From assembly GCF_048544455.1 (NCBI RefSeq), contig NC_133537.1, positions 152,126,058 through 152,190,057 on the forward strand: a stretch of 64,000 bases of DNA. Reading direction: 5' to 3'. Numbering within the stretch: position 1 is the first letter of the stretch; every line of letters starts with the position of its first letter. Below, one piece after another: positions 31,677 to 41,299 of this stretch. The notes under the pieces were generated by a model, which saw only the letters and a list, made by a program, of their open reading frames with translations, did not search any database and had not been told where the DNA came from. The translations under genes and the position numbers were made by a program. Source of the DNA: Silene latifolia (Eukaryota > Streptophyta > Magnoliopsida > Caryophyllales > Caryophyllaceae).

Positions 31677-34600
31677 TCTCCTCCCTCTTGAAAAGGAATT
31701 GCCCTCAATTCCTTGATTCCATCGTCGTCGACGTAAGGAGATAGGTCCCCGATGTTGAAAGTAGCGTGCACTCCATATTCTCCGGGTAGCTCGATTTTGT
31801 ATGCGTTGTCGCCTACCTTTGATATTACCTTGTAAGGACCTTCCGCATGCGGCATGAGCTTGTTTTTGCGTTTGTTTGGAAACTGGTCCTTCCTTAAGTG
31901 TAGCCATACGAGGTCTCCTTCGCTGAAAGATCTTGGCCGGCGGTTTTTGTTTGCTTTGCGCTTGTATACTTCATTAATTTTCTCAATTCTTGCCCGGAAT
32001 TGATCATGCAGCTTGATCATTGATTTTAGTTTGGACTCAGCATCCTTGTGAATGATCTCATCCTTGGGTAGGGCAATGAGGTCTAGGGGCAAGTATGGGT
32101 TTATGCCATATACGACCTCAAATGGAGAGTGCTTTGTCGCATACGTTGGAGAGCGGTTATATGCGAACTCGGCGTGAGCGAGTTTCAAGTCCCAATCTTT
32201 CTGAGTTTTGCTCACAAGGCTTCGCAGCATCGTTCCCAGGGTGCGATTTGTGACCTTCGTTTGTCCGTCCGTCTGAGGATGATGAGACGTGCTAAATAAG
32301 AGTTTGGTTCCCACCTTTTTCCACAACGTTTTCCAGAAGTAGCTTAGGAACTTGGAATCTCGATCGGAGACGATCGTTCTTGGGATCCCGTGGAGACGCA
32401 TGACTTCTCGAAAATACAAATCTGCCACATTGCTGGCGTCATCGGTTTTGTGACATGCGATAAAATGGGCCATCTTAGAGAACCGATCGACCACTACCAT
32501 GACCGCATCTTTGCCTCTCTGGGTTCAAGGTAATGCTACGATTAAATCCATTGATACATCTTCCCAAGGTCGGCATGGAATAGGTAAGGGTATGTATTCC
32601 CCAGGTTGGAATTTGCTTTTGGCCATGTGACATGTGATGCATTTTCGTACTATGGCTTGCATGTCCCCTTGTAGTTGCGGCCAATAAAAATGTTCTTTGA
32701 GGATGTCCACGGTCTTGTTAACCCCAAAATTTCCCCCAAGTCCTCCTCCGTGGGCTTCTCGAATAAGGAGTTCTCGGATTGGAAGTTTTGGCACACAAAG
32801 TCTGTTACCTTTAAAAAGGAAGCCATCTTGAGTAACGAATTCGTCATGAGTCCCGGTCTTGCAAAGCTCGAAGGTTTCCCCAAAGTCGGGATCGTGCTCG
32901 TAAGAACCCTTCAATGCCTCGAATCCCAGAAACCGGATATCGAGTACTGTCAATAACGAGTATCTTCGTGAGAGAGTATCGGCCACCACATTACTTTTGC
33001 CAGTTTTGTATTTTGAGGAAAATTGGAAGGATTGTAAGAATTCCACCCACTTGGCATGCCTTGAGTTCAACTTTTGTTGCCCATTGATGTGTTTTAACGA
33101 TTCGTGGTCCGAATGTAGGATGAAATGACTTGGTCGGAGATAGTGACTCCAATGTTGTAGAGCTCGTACGATCGCATATAATTCCTTGTCGTAAGTCGAG
33201 TAATTGAGCCTGGCCCCGTTCAGTTTCTCGGAGAAGTAAGCGATGGGTCGCTTTCCTTGCACTAGCACGACTCCAATTCCAACACCGCTGGCGTCACATT
33301 CGACTTCGAACGGGCGGGTGAAATCCGGGAGTGCCAACAATGGTGCCTCACAAAGTTTTTGGATAATTGTTTCGAACGCCTTTTGAGCAGCAGGAGTCCA
33401 TACGGAAGTTCCTTTCTTTGTACATTCGGTGATAGGGCTAGCGATGGTGCTAAAATCCCGAATGAACCTCCGATAGAACGAAACAAGTCCGTGAAAGGAT
33501 CGGACTTCCGTGACAGTTTTGGGAATAGGCCACGACTTGATTGCTTCTATCTTGGATTGATCGACGGAAACCCCTTCCTTAGAAACCTTGTATCCAAGAA
33601 AGATAACACTTTCGACTAAGAACGAGCACTTCTCCTTCTTGCCATAGAGTTGTTGCTCCCAAAGTGTGTTGAACACCTTACGAAGATGTTGGAAGTGATC
33701 ATCCTTGCTCCGACTGTAGATCAAGATGTCGTCCAAGTAAACGACTACGAATCTGCCTAGGAAAGGCTTGAGTATTTCGTTCATGAGTCGCATAAAGGTG
33801 CTTGGAGCGTTTGTCAAGCCGAATGGCATAACCGTCCACTCGTATAATCCATGCTTAGTTTTAAACGCAGTTTTCCACTCGTCCCCTTCGCTCATCCGAA
33901 TTTGGTGATAACCACTCCTCAAATCAACATTAGAGAAGATCTCGGACCCATGTAGTTCATCGAGCATATCATCGAGCCTCGGAATTGGAAACCGATACTT
34001 GATAGTGATGTTGTTCACGGCTCGACTATCGATGCACATTCGCCACGTTCCATCCTTCTTTGGAACAAGCAGCGTAAGGACGGCACACGGGCTCATGCTT
34101 TTGCGTACATAGCCTCGTTCCATTAGCTCCTCGATTTGTCGTTGTAACTCCTTGGTCTCCATCGGATTGCACCGATAGGCGGCTTTGTTTGGCAAAGGAG
34201 CCCCGGGCAGGAGGTCGATTTGGTGTTCAATCCCACGAATAGGTGGTAACCCGGCGGGTAGTTCTTCGGGGAAAACATCCTTGAACTCCTCCAAGAGCGA
34301 GGTTAATCGTCCATCCTTGCTTCCATTGCTAGGAGTCTCATTGACCACCATTAGGTAAACCTGGTTGCCATTGACAATGGCCTCGTCCACTTCCTTCTCG
34401 CTAGCAAGCATGGCCATGCTAGTGGTCTTTCCACGCTTGGTACTCATAGACCGCACTTCACCAGGCGCCATTGGCTTTAAGACAATCCTTTTTTCCTTAC
34501 TTACCAATTCGTATTCGTTGCTTCGACCGCGATGCACCACATCCCGATCATACTGCCAAGGTCGTCCTAATAGGACATGACATGCATCCATCGGTACAAC

Positions 34601-34987
34601 ATCGCATAGAATGTTATCGTTGTAAGATCCCATGGTTAATGCCACCCTCACTTGCTTAGTGATCTTTACTTTATTCCCGTCATCCAGCCAATGCAGGGCA
34701 TACGGCTTTGGGTGAGGCGTTGTGGATAGCTTTAACTTCTCCACCATTTCACTAGAGGCGACGTTGGTGCAACTGCCTCCGTCAATGATTAGGCTACACC
34801 ATTTGTCTTTCACTTGGCACTTGGTGTGAAATATTTGACTTCGCTGCTCCGTTTCAACGGGCGAAGTTTGGGCTTGCAGGGTTCGGAGAACCAAAACACA
34901 ATCGTAACTAGGAGCGACATAATCTTCGGCGTTCCCGGCGGGTGCCTCTTCTTCCTCTCCTTCTAGATTAAAAATGCCCTCGGTTCT
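31517..34987 (-). pseudogene. pol: CRM-like pol: protease, RT, RNase H, integrase
   Basis: A single frame from 34987 to 31517, broken only by TGA at 32525-32527. In order: protease ([15 protein letters not shown]), RT ([16 protein letters not shown], catalytic YLDDIL), RNase H ([16 protein letters not shown]), integrase zinc finger ([10 protein letters not shown]...CITCHMAKS) and DDE core. The TGA stands where the family has Arg (LP-R-TQRGKDA), consistent with CGA to TGA by CpG deamination. The third catalytic residue is also changed: HHPQTDGQTKV at 32255-32257 has Lys (AAG) where the DDE Glu is expected. The last 160 bp lie in the 3' LTR. The element is thus disabled by very few changes. Confidence 0.9.
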
Positions 34988-35986
34988 TTATTCTTCTTCG
35001 AACAACTCGTCACGACACTCCACGGCCTCTCTTAGTGTGATTGTCCTTTGATTCGGGCACGCATTTTTGAAATGCCCAAACCCTTGGCATTTGAAACACC
35101 GAATTTGCGTGTGACTATTTTCCTTTGAGATGGGTGGTTTAACAATAGAACTGGAGGCGGAAGTTGTCTTGGGCTCGGTGGTGTTTCCCATTGCGCTTGT
35201 CCTCGAGTTGTTCTCATTCTTCCAATTCCGGCTACTCTCACCATAGGTGGTTGTCACCTTCGTCTTTCCTTGTGCCTCCACTTTGAGACACATACTACAC
35301 AAGGTGTCGAAATCTGAGTAATTTTGTAATTCCACAATGTGGGCGAGGTTGCGGTTTAGACCGCGTAGGAATCGCGCCATTCTTATGTCCTCATCTTCCA
35401 CCAAGTCTCCCATCAAGGCTAGATTTGTAAATTCGTTAATGTATTCCAGGACACTTAGCCTTCCTTGGGTAAGATCGGTGATCTTACGATAGGTTGTGAG
35501 CCTATGTGTGGCGGGGACATATCTTTTCCGTAATTTGAGTTTAAGCACGTGCCATGATGTTATCTTTGCTTTTCCGGCTCGAACTCTTCTGGTCTTAAAG
35601 CTTTCATACCATAACGAAGCCTCATTTCTTAATTTCAAAATGGCGTACTTGCAGCACTGTTCATCATCGAGATCCTTAAATTCAAACATCCGATCTATTT
35701 GTCTTTCCCATTCATGGTAAGCCTCGGGATCCGTGCCTCCTGTGAACTCGGGTAGTTCACTTACTTTCAACTCGTCAATGACTCGTTCACGTCTAGGCTG
35801 CCATTTGGGATCGTGTTCTTGTAAATTCTTTAAGGCCTTTTGAAGATCCTTGAGAAAGTTGGGATCGTCAAAGTTCATGTTTGGTGATTGGGTTTTGAGG
35901 TTTCGAAAAAAAAAAAAAAGATATGTTTTTTTTTTTTTTTTGTCGGTGAACAGTACTGTGAACAGTTTTTTTTTTTTTTTGTTCAA
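34988..35986 (-). CDS. gag: CRM-like gag
   Basis: 333 codons including TAA. The likely functional start is the Met at about residue 37 (MNFDDPNFLKDLQ), after a Lys/Phe stretch encoded by poly-A/T runs (35890-35985). The Retrotrans_gag domain includes FTGGTDPEAYHEWERQID and LRNEASLWYESF. It ends with a CCHC zinc knuckle (CFKCQGFGHFKNAC) for RNA binding. The stop is followed in the same frame by 31 open codons leading into the protease, so the TAA either ends gag with readthrough to pol or is a nonsense mutation in a once continuous gag-pol ORF. Confidence 0.85.
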   Translation of the reverse strand: MNKKKKKLFTVLFTDKKKKKTYLFFFFRNLKTQSPNMNFDDPNFLKDLQKALKNLQEHDPKWQPRRERVIDELKVSELPEFTGGTDPEAYHEWERQIDRMFEFKDLDDEQCCKYAILKLRNEASLWYESFKTRRVRAGKAKITSWHVLKLKLRKRYVPATHRLTTYRKITDLTQGRLSVLEYINEFTNLALMGDLVEDEDIRMARFLRGLNRNLAHIVELQNYSDFDTLCSMCLKVEAQGKTKVTTTYGESSRNWKNENNSRTSAMGNTTEPKTTSASSSIVKPPISKENSHTQIRCFKCQGFGHFKNACPNQRTITLREAVECRDELFEEE

Positions 35987-36135
35987 ACCGTGCCTTCAAG
36001 ATCCAATCGATTAAACCTCAACTACCTCATTGAGTCTAACCTTTGAATACCAATCGCGTTGGATATTCAACCACTAACTGATTGGAACCTCCTTAGGACC
36101 GTCTTGATTTTTTTTTGGGGTGATCAAGAGCCGAA

Positions 36136-36147
36136 GCTCTGATACCA
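36136..36147 (-). promoter_or_regulatory. Primer binding site of the CRM-like element (initiator tRNA-Met)
   Basis: The minus strand reads TGGTATCAGAGC, the standard complement of the plant initiator tRNA-Met 3' end, two bases from the LTR end (CGCATCA). Its position fixes the inner boundary of the 5' LTR at 36150, showing that the 94-bp TGATGCGTATACGG segment belongs to the LTR. Confidence 0.9.
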
Positions 36148-36149
36148 CT

Positions 36150-36950
36150 TGATGCGTATACGGAGCGGAAGACTTAATTGTGGATTCAAGTGAGACGGAA
36201 GATCCGAATGCACTAGGTGCAACCCGACCAGATCGTGTCACTTGATGCGTTATTGGGCGAAGCGGAAGTCTTTTTTGTTTGTTTTTGTTTTTCTTTGGTG
36301 CAAGAATAAAAGGATATTTGCTTCAATTTCTTGTGAAGAGATCGAACCAATGGGATATTTGCTATCACTAGACCTATAGCGATAACAATGGGGAATTACT
36401 CGAAAACGGGTCAAGTAATTCAACTTAAACTGCGGAGCACGTCCTTAGTTCAAGGCAAGACTCGAAAGCATCGACTCTTTGAAAAGATTGAAACACAAGT
36501 TTCTCTCTCTAAAAGGTTTTTCTTAATTCTTTGATGGATTACAAATGAGGAGGCTAGGTCTTTATATAGGATAAAAAACCTTGGCCCCCAAGCAAGCATT
36601 TAATGCTAGTTTGTAAGTTTTAGGATGAATGAACACATAAAACTTACAACCTAGACCCTTTTGTCAACTTTTATTCAAACTAGGTAGAAAATGCAAAAAA
36701 ACATGAAATGGAATTCTTCCCCCTTGGTGCCGCCACATTTCGGCCTTCTCCCTTGTTCCCATTCGGTATTCCCCTTGTTCCCACACGGCATTAAGATTTT
36801 TGCGAGTCTTGAGCTTTGATCGCACATATTTCCTTTCTTTTACGCGAGCCCATCCAATCTTCGTGCATAAAAAATGTATTACTCGGGCTTGGCTTTGCTT
36901 GGTGTTCTAAGTCGATCACAACTTCTTCTATTGGGTCCATATCCGCGTCA
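36150..36950 (-). mobile_element. CRM-like 5' LTR (801 bp)
   Basis: Full-length LTR, same size and nearly the same sequence as the solo LTR at 26400-27200. An internal TGATGCGTTATTGG at 36243 repeats the LTR start motif (TGATGCGTATACGG) and could be mistaken for the boundary. Confidence 0.9.
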
Positions 36951-37723
36951 CCTCCTCCTCAACAACCTCCTCCTCGACGACCTCGTCCTCAGCAGCTGCC
37001 ACTGCAGCAGTGAAAGCATGCTCTAACGCCTCCTCAAGTGTACGAGAAGGGTCAAGAGCTGTGTCCACGTCTATGGGATCTCTCCCTGACGTAGAAGCCT
37101 CATCACCTGCAGAATTAAAGTGAATTTAGGCCGCGTCAAGTGACGACAAGCCTTCATTAGGGGATTTTCGAGTTTTCGAAGCTCCGAAATCGCTCTTTTC
37201 TCGCCATCTTTGGCCAATTTTCCCATAAACCCGTCCGCTCATGTGGTGATTTGGGTCAAGTCAAGCCTAATTTGAAGCCTAGTCATGGATTCGAGTCGAA
37301 ATTTCGACAGCATTTCGTTATAACGGCGATTATGCCCTAGAAAAGTGTCTGAAAAAGTGTCCCAAATCAAAATTCCGAAATGGTAGGAAGTTTACCCATC
37401 ATATGAGGATTCCAAATACCAAGTTTCATCGCAAATGGGCAATCCTAAGGCTATTTTCGAAGTAATATACGGTTTAGCTGTGAGACCGTCTCAATTTCAC
37501 TCAAATGCTCAAAACTCAACGAAAATTCAAAACAAATACATGGTTACGATCCTTATACTACCAATTATCAATTTGCAAGGTCAATTTTACAAGGCAAAAT
37601 CATTTGGGGGGAAAAGCCCCAAATTTTCGACTTTTTAGGGTTGAAAAACCCTAATTTGTCGATCCAATTTGATCAAATACGGAAGATTAATGCAAAATTA
37701 ATATACATACCTCGATTAGTCAT
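36951..37723 (-). pseudogene. Orphan 5' exons of the PMD gene (duplicate copy)
   Basis: Minus strand: exon 1 is 37723-37711 (ATGACTAATCGAG, then GTATGT) and the 5' part of exon 2 is about 37106-36951 (DEASTSGRDPIDVD to VVEEE). They are near identical to 27975-27201. The rest of the gene is absent: it lies on the far side of the first copy, at 24139-26399. This is a by-product of the tandem duplication. Confidence 0.85.
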
Positions 37724-37864
37724 GGCAAGTGCAAGCTTTTGATCAAATTTTGGCGAGAAATGGTTGGAATTTGAGAGAGTAATTGAGATTTTATGTTTCG
37801 AAATTATGAAATGAATCCCGTATTTCATCGAGTTTTTTACTCAGGAAAGCCGCACTCGGGAAAA

Positions 37865-37924
37865 GACGCAGCAGGTGCTGCGCCTCTTCCAAGAGACGCA
37901 GCTCTTGTTGCGCCTCTTCCTCAG
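37865..37924. promoter_or_regulatory. Paired GC dyad module (second duplicate, upstream of PMD exon 1)
   Basis: Units start at 37865 and 37895 (30-bp period), identical to those at 28109. Each is GACGCAGC, a short spacer, GCTGCGCC or TTGCGCC, then TCTTCC. Confidence 0.65.
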
Positions 37925-38159
37925 TTTTCCTCCAAATGAATTTTTGAAGATTCGTTATAAGTTCGTTATTTGTGGGCCCATCTTTGGTGCGCCTCTTCCT
38001 TGATACCACACATCGTATATTTGGTCCATTTGACATTTGTTCTTCGCCCAGACCCGAATTTCCAAGCCAACTGCAAACTATCGTAATTTATATTTTTTAC
38101 CAAGACCTTGCTTGCCACAACGAGCGGATATTTTCTGACAGGTGTTTTGACACACCTTT

Positions 38160-38366
38160 ATTCTGTTCCCCCAATGAGACTACACGGACAGCCAATCGTC
38201 CCTCTCGAAACATGGAGATCAGTTCCCGATTCTGTTCCCCCAGCGAGGGTACACGGACAGCCAATCGTCCCTCTAGAGACATGGAGATCAGTTCCCGATT
38301 ATGTTCCCCGACGAGAGTATATGGACATACATTTATCCCTCTCAACACGTGGAGATCAACATTGAC
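38160..38366. repeat. 69-bp tandem repeat, 3 copies, in the element 2 3' UTR
   Basis: Units start at 38160, 38229 and 38298. Copies 1 and 2 share CCAATCGTCCCTCT and ATGGAGATCAGTTCCCGATT; copy 3 is more diverged. It occupies the same place relative to the right LTR as the 46-bp array of element 1, with unrelated sequence. Confidence 0.9.
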
Positions 38367-38697
38367 CCCAAGCTTTTCTAAAGTTTGTTTGAAAGCCGAC
38401 CCACGCAGATTTCTCCTAACAGTTCCTGCCTACGTCCTGCTGCCTCTTCCAATATCGCGTTGGAGTTTCAAGGAATCTCAGGTATGGTCTCTTCTTATAG
38501 CTGGCGAGCCTCCTTACGTAGTCTAATGGACTTTAAACGACCCTCCCCGGAAGTTGATAGACTCTAAAATGTTCCCGACGACGGGAAATTGGTTCAAACC
38601 CCTTGAACCGCCTCGCGTCGCCATAGTCGTCAGGTTGTAATCTTCGATTGACCTGATGGCTATACTTTGACTTTCGCCTTGTCCAAGCCTCAGTCAA

Positions 38698-38708
38698 AGT
38701 GGGGGCTC
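38698..38708 (+). promoter_or_regulatory. Polypurine tract of element 2
   Basis: AAAGTGGGGGC immediately precedes the LTR start TGTAGATACC at 38709. This is the expected plus-strand primer site in reverse transcription, and it confirms the LTR to its right as the 3' LTR. Confidence 0.75.
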
Positions 38709-40017
38709 TGTAGATACCTCATTTCTGCACCTCCCGCAAACCACCTGGTGATGATTGGGCCGCATGTTTGGTACATGGAACGATTTATGACAGTTCGTAA
38801 GTTTTTCGTCAAGTGATCGCTCAAACACTTATGTCTACCTCATAGTCGTCATCTACGCGCCGATACGGTCATTTTGGCAGTAATTAGAGTACATTTGGAG
38901 TCCGGGTCAAAAACCGTCTTCATTTTCTAATAACCGTTTAAAATGCCGAGTCAGAATGTTCTGGAATGTTCCGGATATTTCTATTCATTATTTTCCAATC
39001 TTTTAGTCTATGGTAAAATATATCCCGAAATTATCATATAAAATATTAAGGAAATAAGATTAATCCGCTATTCCATAATAGAAACACGGAAATCTTTCTT
39101 CCGCGGGAGGAAACCACTGAGGAAAAGACGCAGCAGGTGCTGCGCCTCTTCCAAGAGACGCAGTGCTTGCTGCGCCTCTTCCTCAGTCCTTTTCTGCGTA
39201 TTTTTCGTATCTTTTCGAGATTCACTTCCAAAGTTTCTCCGAAAACCCTAATTTCCGTCATGTGATTAGTATAAATAGAGACCTTCGGTCTCACATATTT
39301 CTCACGCGAGTGTCCGCCCTTATCTTCTCCCTTTGCATTCTAAGACCACGCTCTTGCTTTTTGGCGTCTACGTGCTTGAACTTTCGACCACGTAAGCTCG
39401 GATCCTTCTGAGTATCAGCCTCGTTTTGCATGACCGACCAATTTGACCAACTCCACATCAATCAACTTAATCAATCTTGTTTAATTTCCTCTTAGAGGGC
39501 ACTTTCGTCGTACATTCGAGTCGAGCATCACTAAACGTTAACTTAGTCAATCTCGTTTCGTCAAACATGTAAGTCTGAGGGTGTAAATCCCTTCTTTTAT
39601 TATTGTACTTTATTTTTGTAATCATTATTGTAAGGTTTACGTCAAAAACACATTCAAAACCGATTTATAAAACCTTGTTTTAAACCTTTTTTTTTACGGA
39701 TTAACAGGAGACAAACACCGAGAAAGGACGCAGCAACTGCTGCGCCTCTTCGAAGGGACGCAGCATCTGTTACGCCTCTTCCTGAGGTTGCCGCAGTTCC
39801 TGCTTTCTTTCTTCTTCGTTCGTCTTTTGTTCGTCTGTTTGTTTTGTTTTCAATTGTTCATGTTCATTAACACGATAATTTTTAACATAACAATTTTAAC
39901 AGGTAAATCATCAATATTTAATTCATCATTAGAAATCCCGACTTAAATCCCAAGTAATTCATATTTGCGGGTTTTCGTCATTGAAATCAATTATTCGGGT
40001 TTTTTAGAGGTTTGATT
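38709..40017 (+). mobile_element. Element 2 right LTR, left portion
   Basis: Starts TGTAGATACC and is interrupted at 40017 by the Copia insertion; it resumes at 48704. It holds a TATA box (TATAAATAG at 39270) with GC module pairs upstream (39127-39186) and downstream (39727-39786), and a polypyrimidine stretch at 39310-39340 after TATA. The total LTR length without the insertion is about 2382 bp. Confidence 0.85.
39127..39278 (+). promoter_or_regulatory. LTR promoter: paired GC dyad modules and TATA box
   Basis: Units start at 39127 and 39157 (GACGCAGCAGGTGCTGCGCC and GACGCAGTGCTTGCTGCGCC, each followed by TCTTCC). The TATA box TATAAATAG at 39270 lies about 85 bp after the pair. The arrangement matches that of the first duplicate near 29354-29515. 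Confidence 0.6.
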
Positions 40018-41284
40018 TGTTGGGAAATGTGTCCTCAACAATAGTGCGATCACATGATTTAAATATCATTATTAAATCTCATTTTAAGAATACATGTGGG
40101 ATGTAATATTTTACAGTCAACTGGTCCACACATATCGGTAATGATTGGCTGACTAGAGTTTGACATTACTGTCGTGCGACGGTGGTGATCAGTTGATCCC
40201 CTTAGGTCATACCTATAGGGAAATACTCTTAATTGATTATTTAATTAATCGTATACCGATACGAGTTAATTAAATTGCTTAAAATTGACGGATGATTTTG
40301 TGAGTATAATTTACGTATCTTATTGTAAATATGATTAAATGAGACACGATCTAAGTAATCGAATTATTTTATTACTTAGATGAAATTATTGTTTACAGAA
40401 ACAATTGAAACGGAATGAATAAATTATAATAAATACAGAATGTTGTAGTTTATAATTCGGGAACACTTTTGGCACAAGTAATTATGAATTACTAGTCGAT
40501 TTTGTAAATGACATATTTTATGAGTATGTTGATTTTTAATATGATAAAAATACATTGCATTGTTACATGTCATGTAACATGTAACACATAACAAAATTGA
40601 CAAATGACAAAGTTAATATGGACTACCATTTTATATGGTAACCGAAAATTAGAAGGGCATTAAGGGTTTGTATTGTTTAAATTTATTTTATTCAAAACAC
40701 AATGATAACCCTAGAGTTGCATGCCTAGCCTCTTGTGAAGAGCAAAAATGAAATGCATTGGGCATACTACCCAATGCATTTTTTCGGCCATCCCACAAGA
40801 AAAGAGAGAAGTGCTTTTCTCTTACATAACATTATTCATTCTTTTCACCATATAATTTTCTAGTGTAAGAAAATGTATAATCTCTACAATATGTGATTTT
40901 TCTAGAGAAATAAAATCTCACAAATACTCCCTCTTGACCGAGATTTTCAAGAGTAAAAATACAATTTATTTTGTGTCAATTTTATAGTAAACCCAATATT
41001 ATTACTAGATCTAAATAATATTGGTTATTATGAGTTTCCCTGGGTATATGCTTTTGGGAGAGGTTCTAATTTGAACCTTGTTCATCCAATATTTGGAAGC
41101 TCAAGAACAAGTGAGTAGGTGAACTCACTTGTGCCCATAAATCCGAAAATCACAATGTAAGATGATGGTTTCTTCTTTATATTGTTTATTAGTTTGCATG
41201 CATAAGATCCACCATTTAAATTTATGACAAATTAAAATAAAACATATATGAATATGTTGAGTATATAGATCTACTTTTCCTTCA
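40018..41284 (+). mobile_element. Copia 5' LTR
   Basis: TGTTGG...TTCA ends, followed two bases later by the tRNA-Met primer site. Contains a short inverted pair around TGCATTGGGCATACTACCCA at about 40755-40780. Confidence 0.95.
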
Positions 41285-41299
41285 ATTGGTATCAGAGCC

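Larger units (their letters stand above)
30962..36950 (-). mobile_element. CRM-like Ty3/gypsy retrotransposon
   Basis: Minus-strand element with a full 5' LTR (36150-36950), a tRNA-Met primer site, gag and pol in one frame, and a 3' LTR (30962-31676) lacking its outermost 87 bp. The integrase ORF runs about 160 bp into the 3' LTR, and the integrase C-terminus (DLSPYVDDDG, PFQEGGDDA) resembles the CRM clade, which often targets centromeres. LTR ends are TGACGCGG...CGCATCA. Its right flank CCTCC (36951-36955) matches the duplication around the solo LTR at 26400. Centromeric location is not implied by this one copy. Confidence 0.85.

Noticed and set aside
36243..36950. CRM LTR of 708 bp starting at TGATGCGTTATTGG
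   Set aside because: The primer site lies at 36136-36147 and the TSD at 26395-26399, both placing the boundary 93 bp further out; true length 801 bp.
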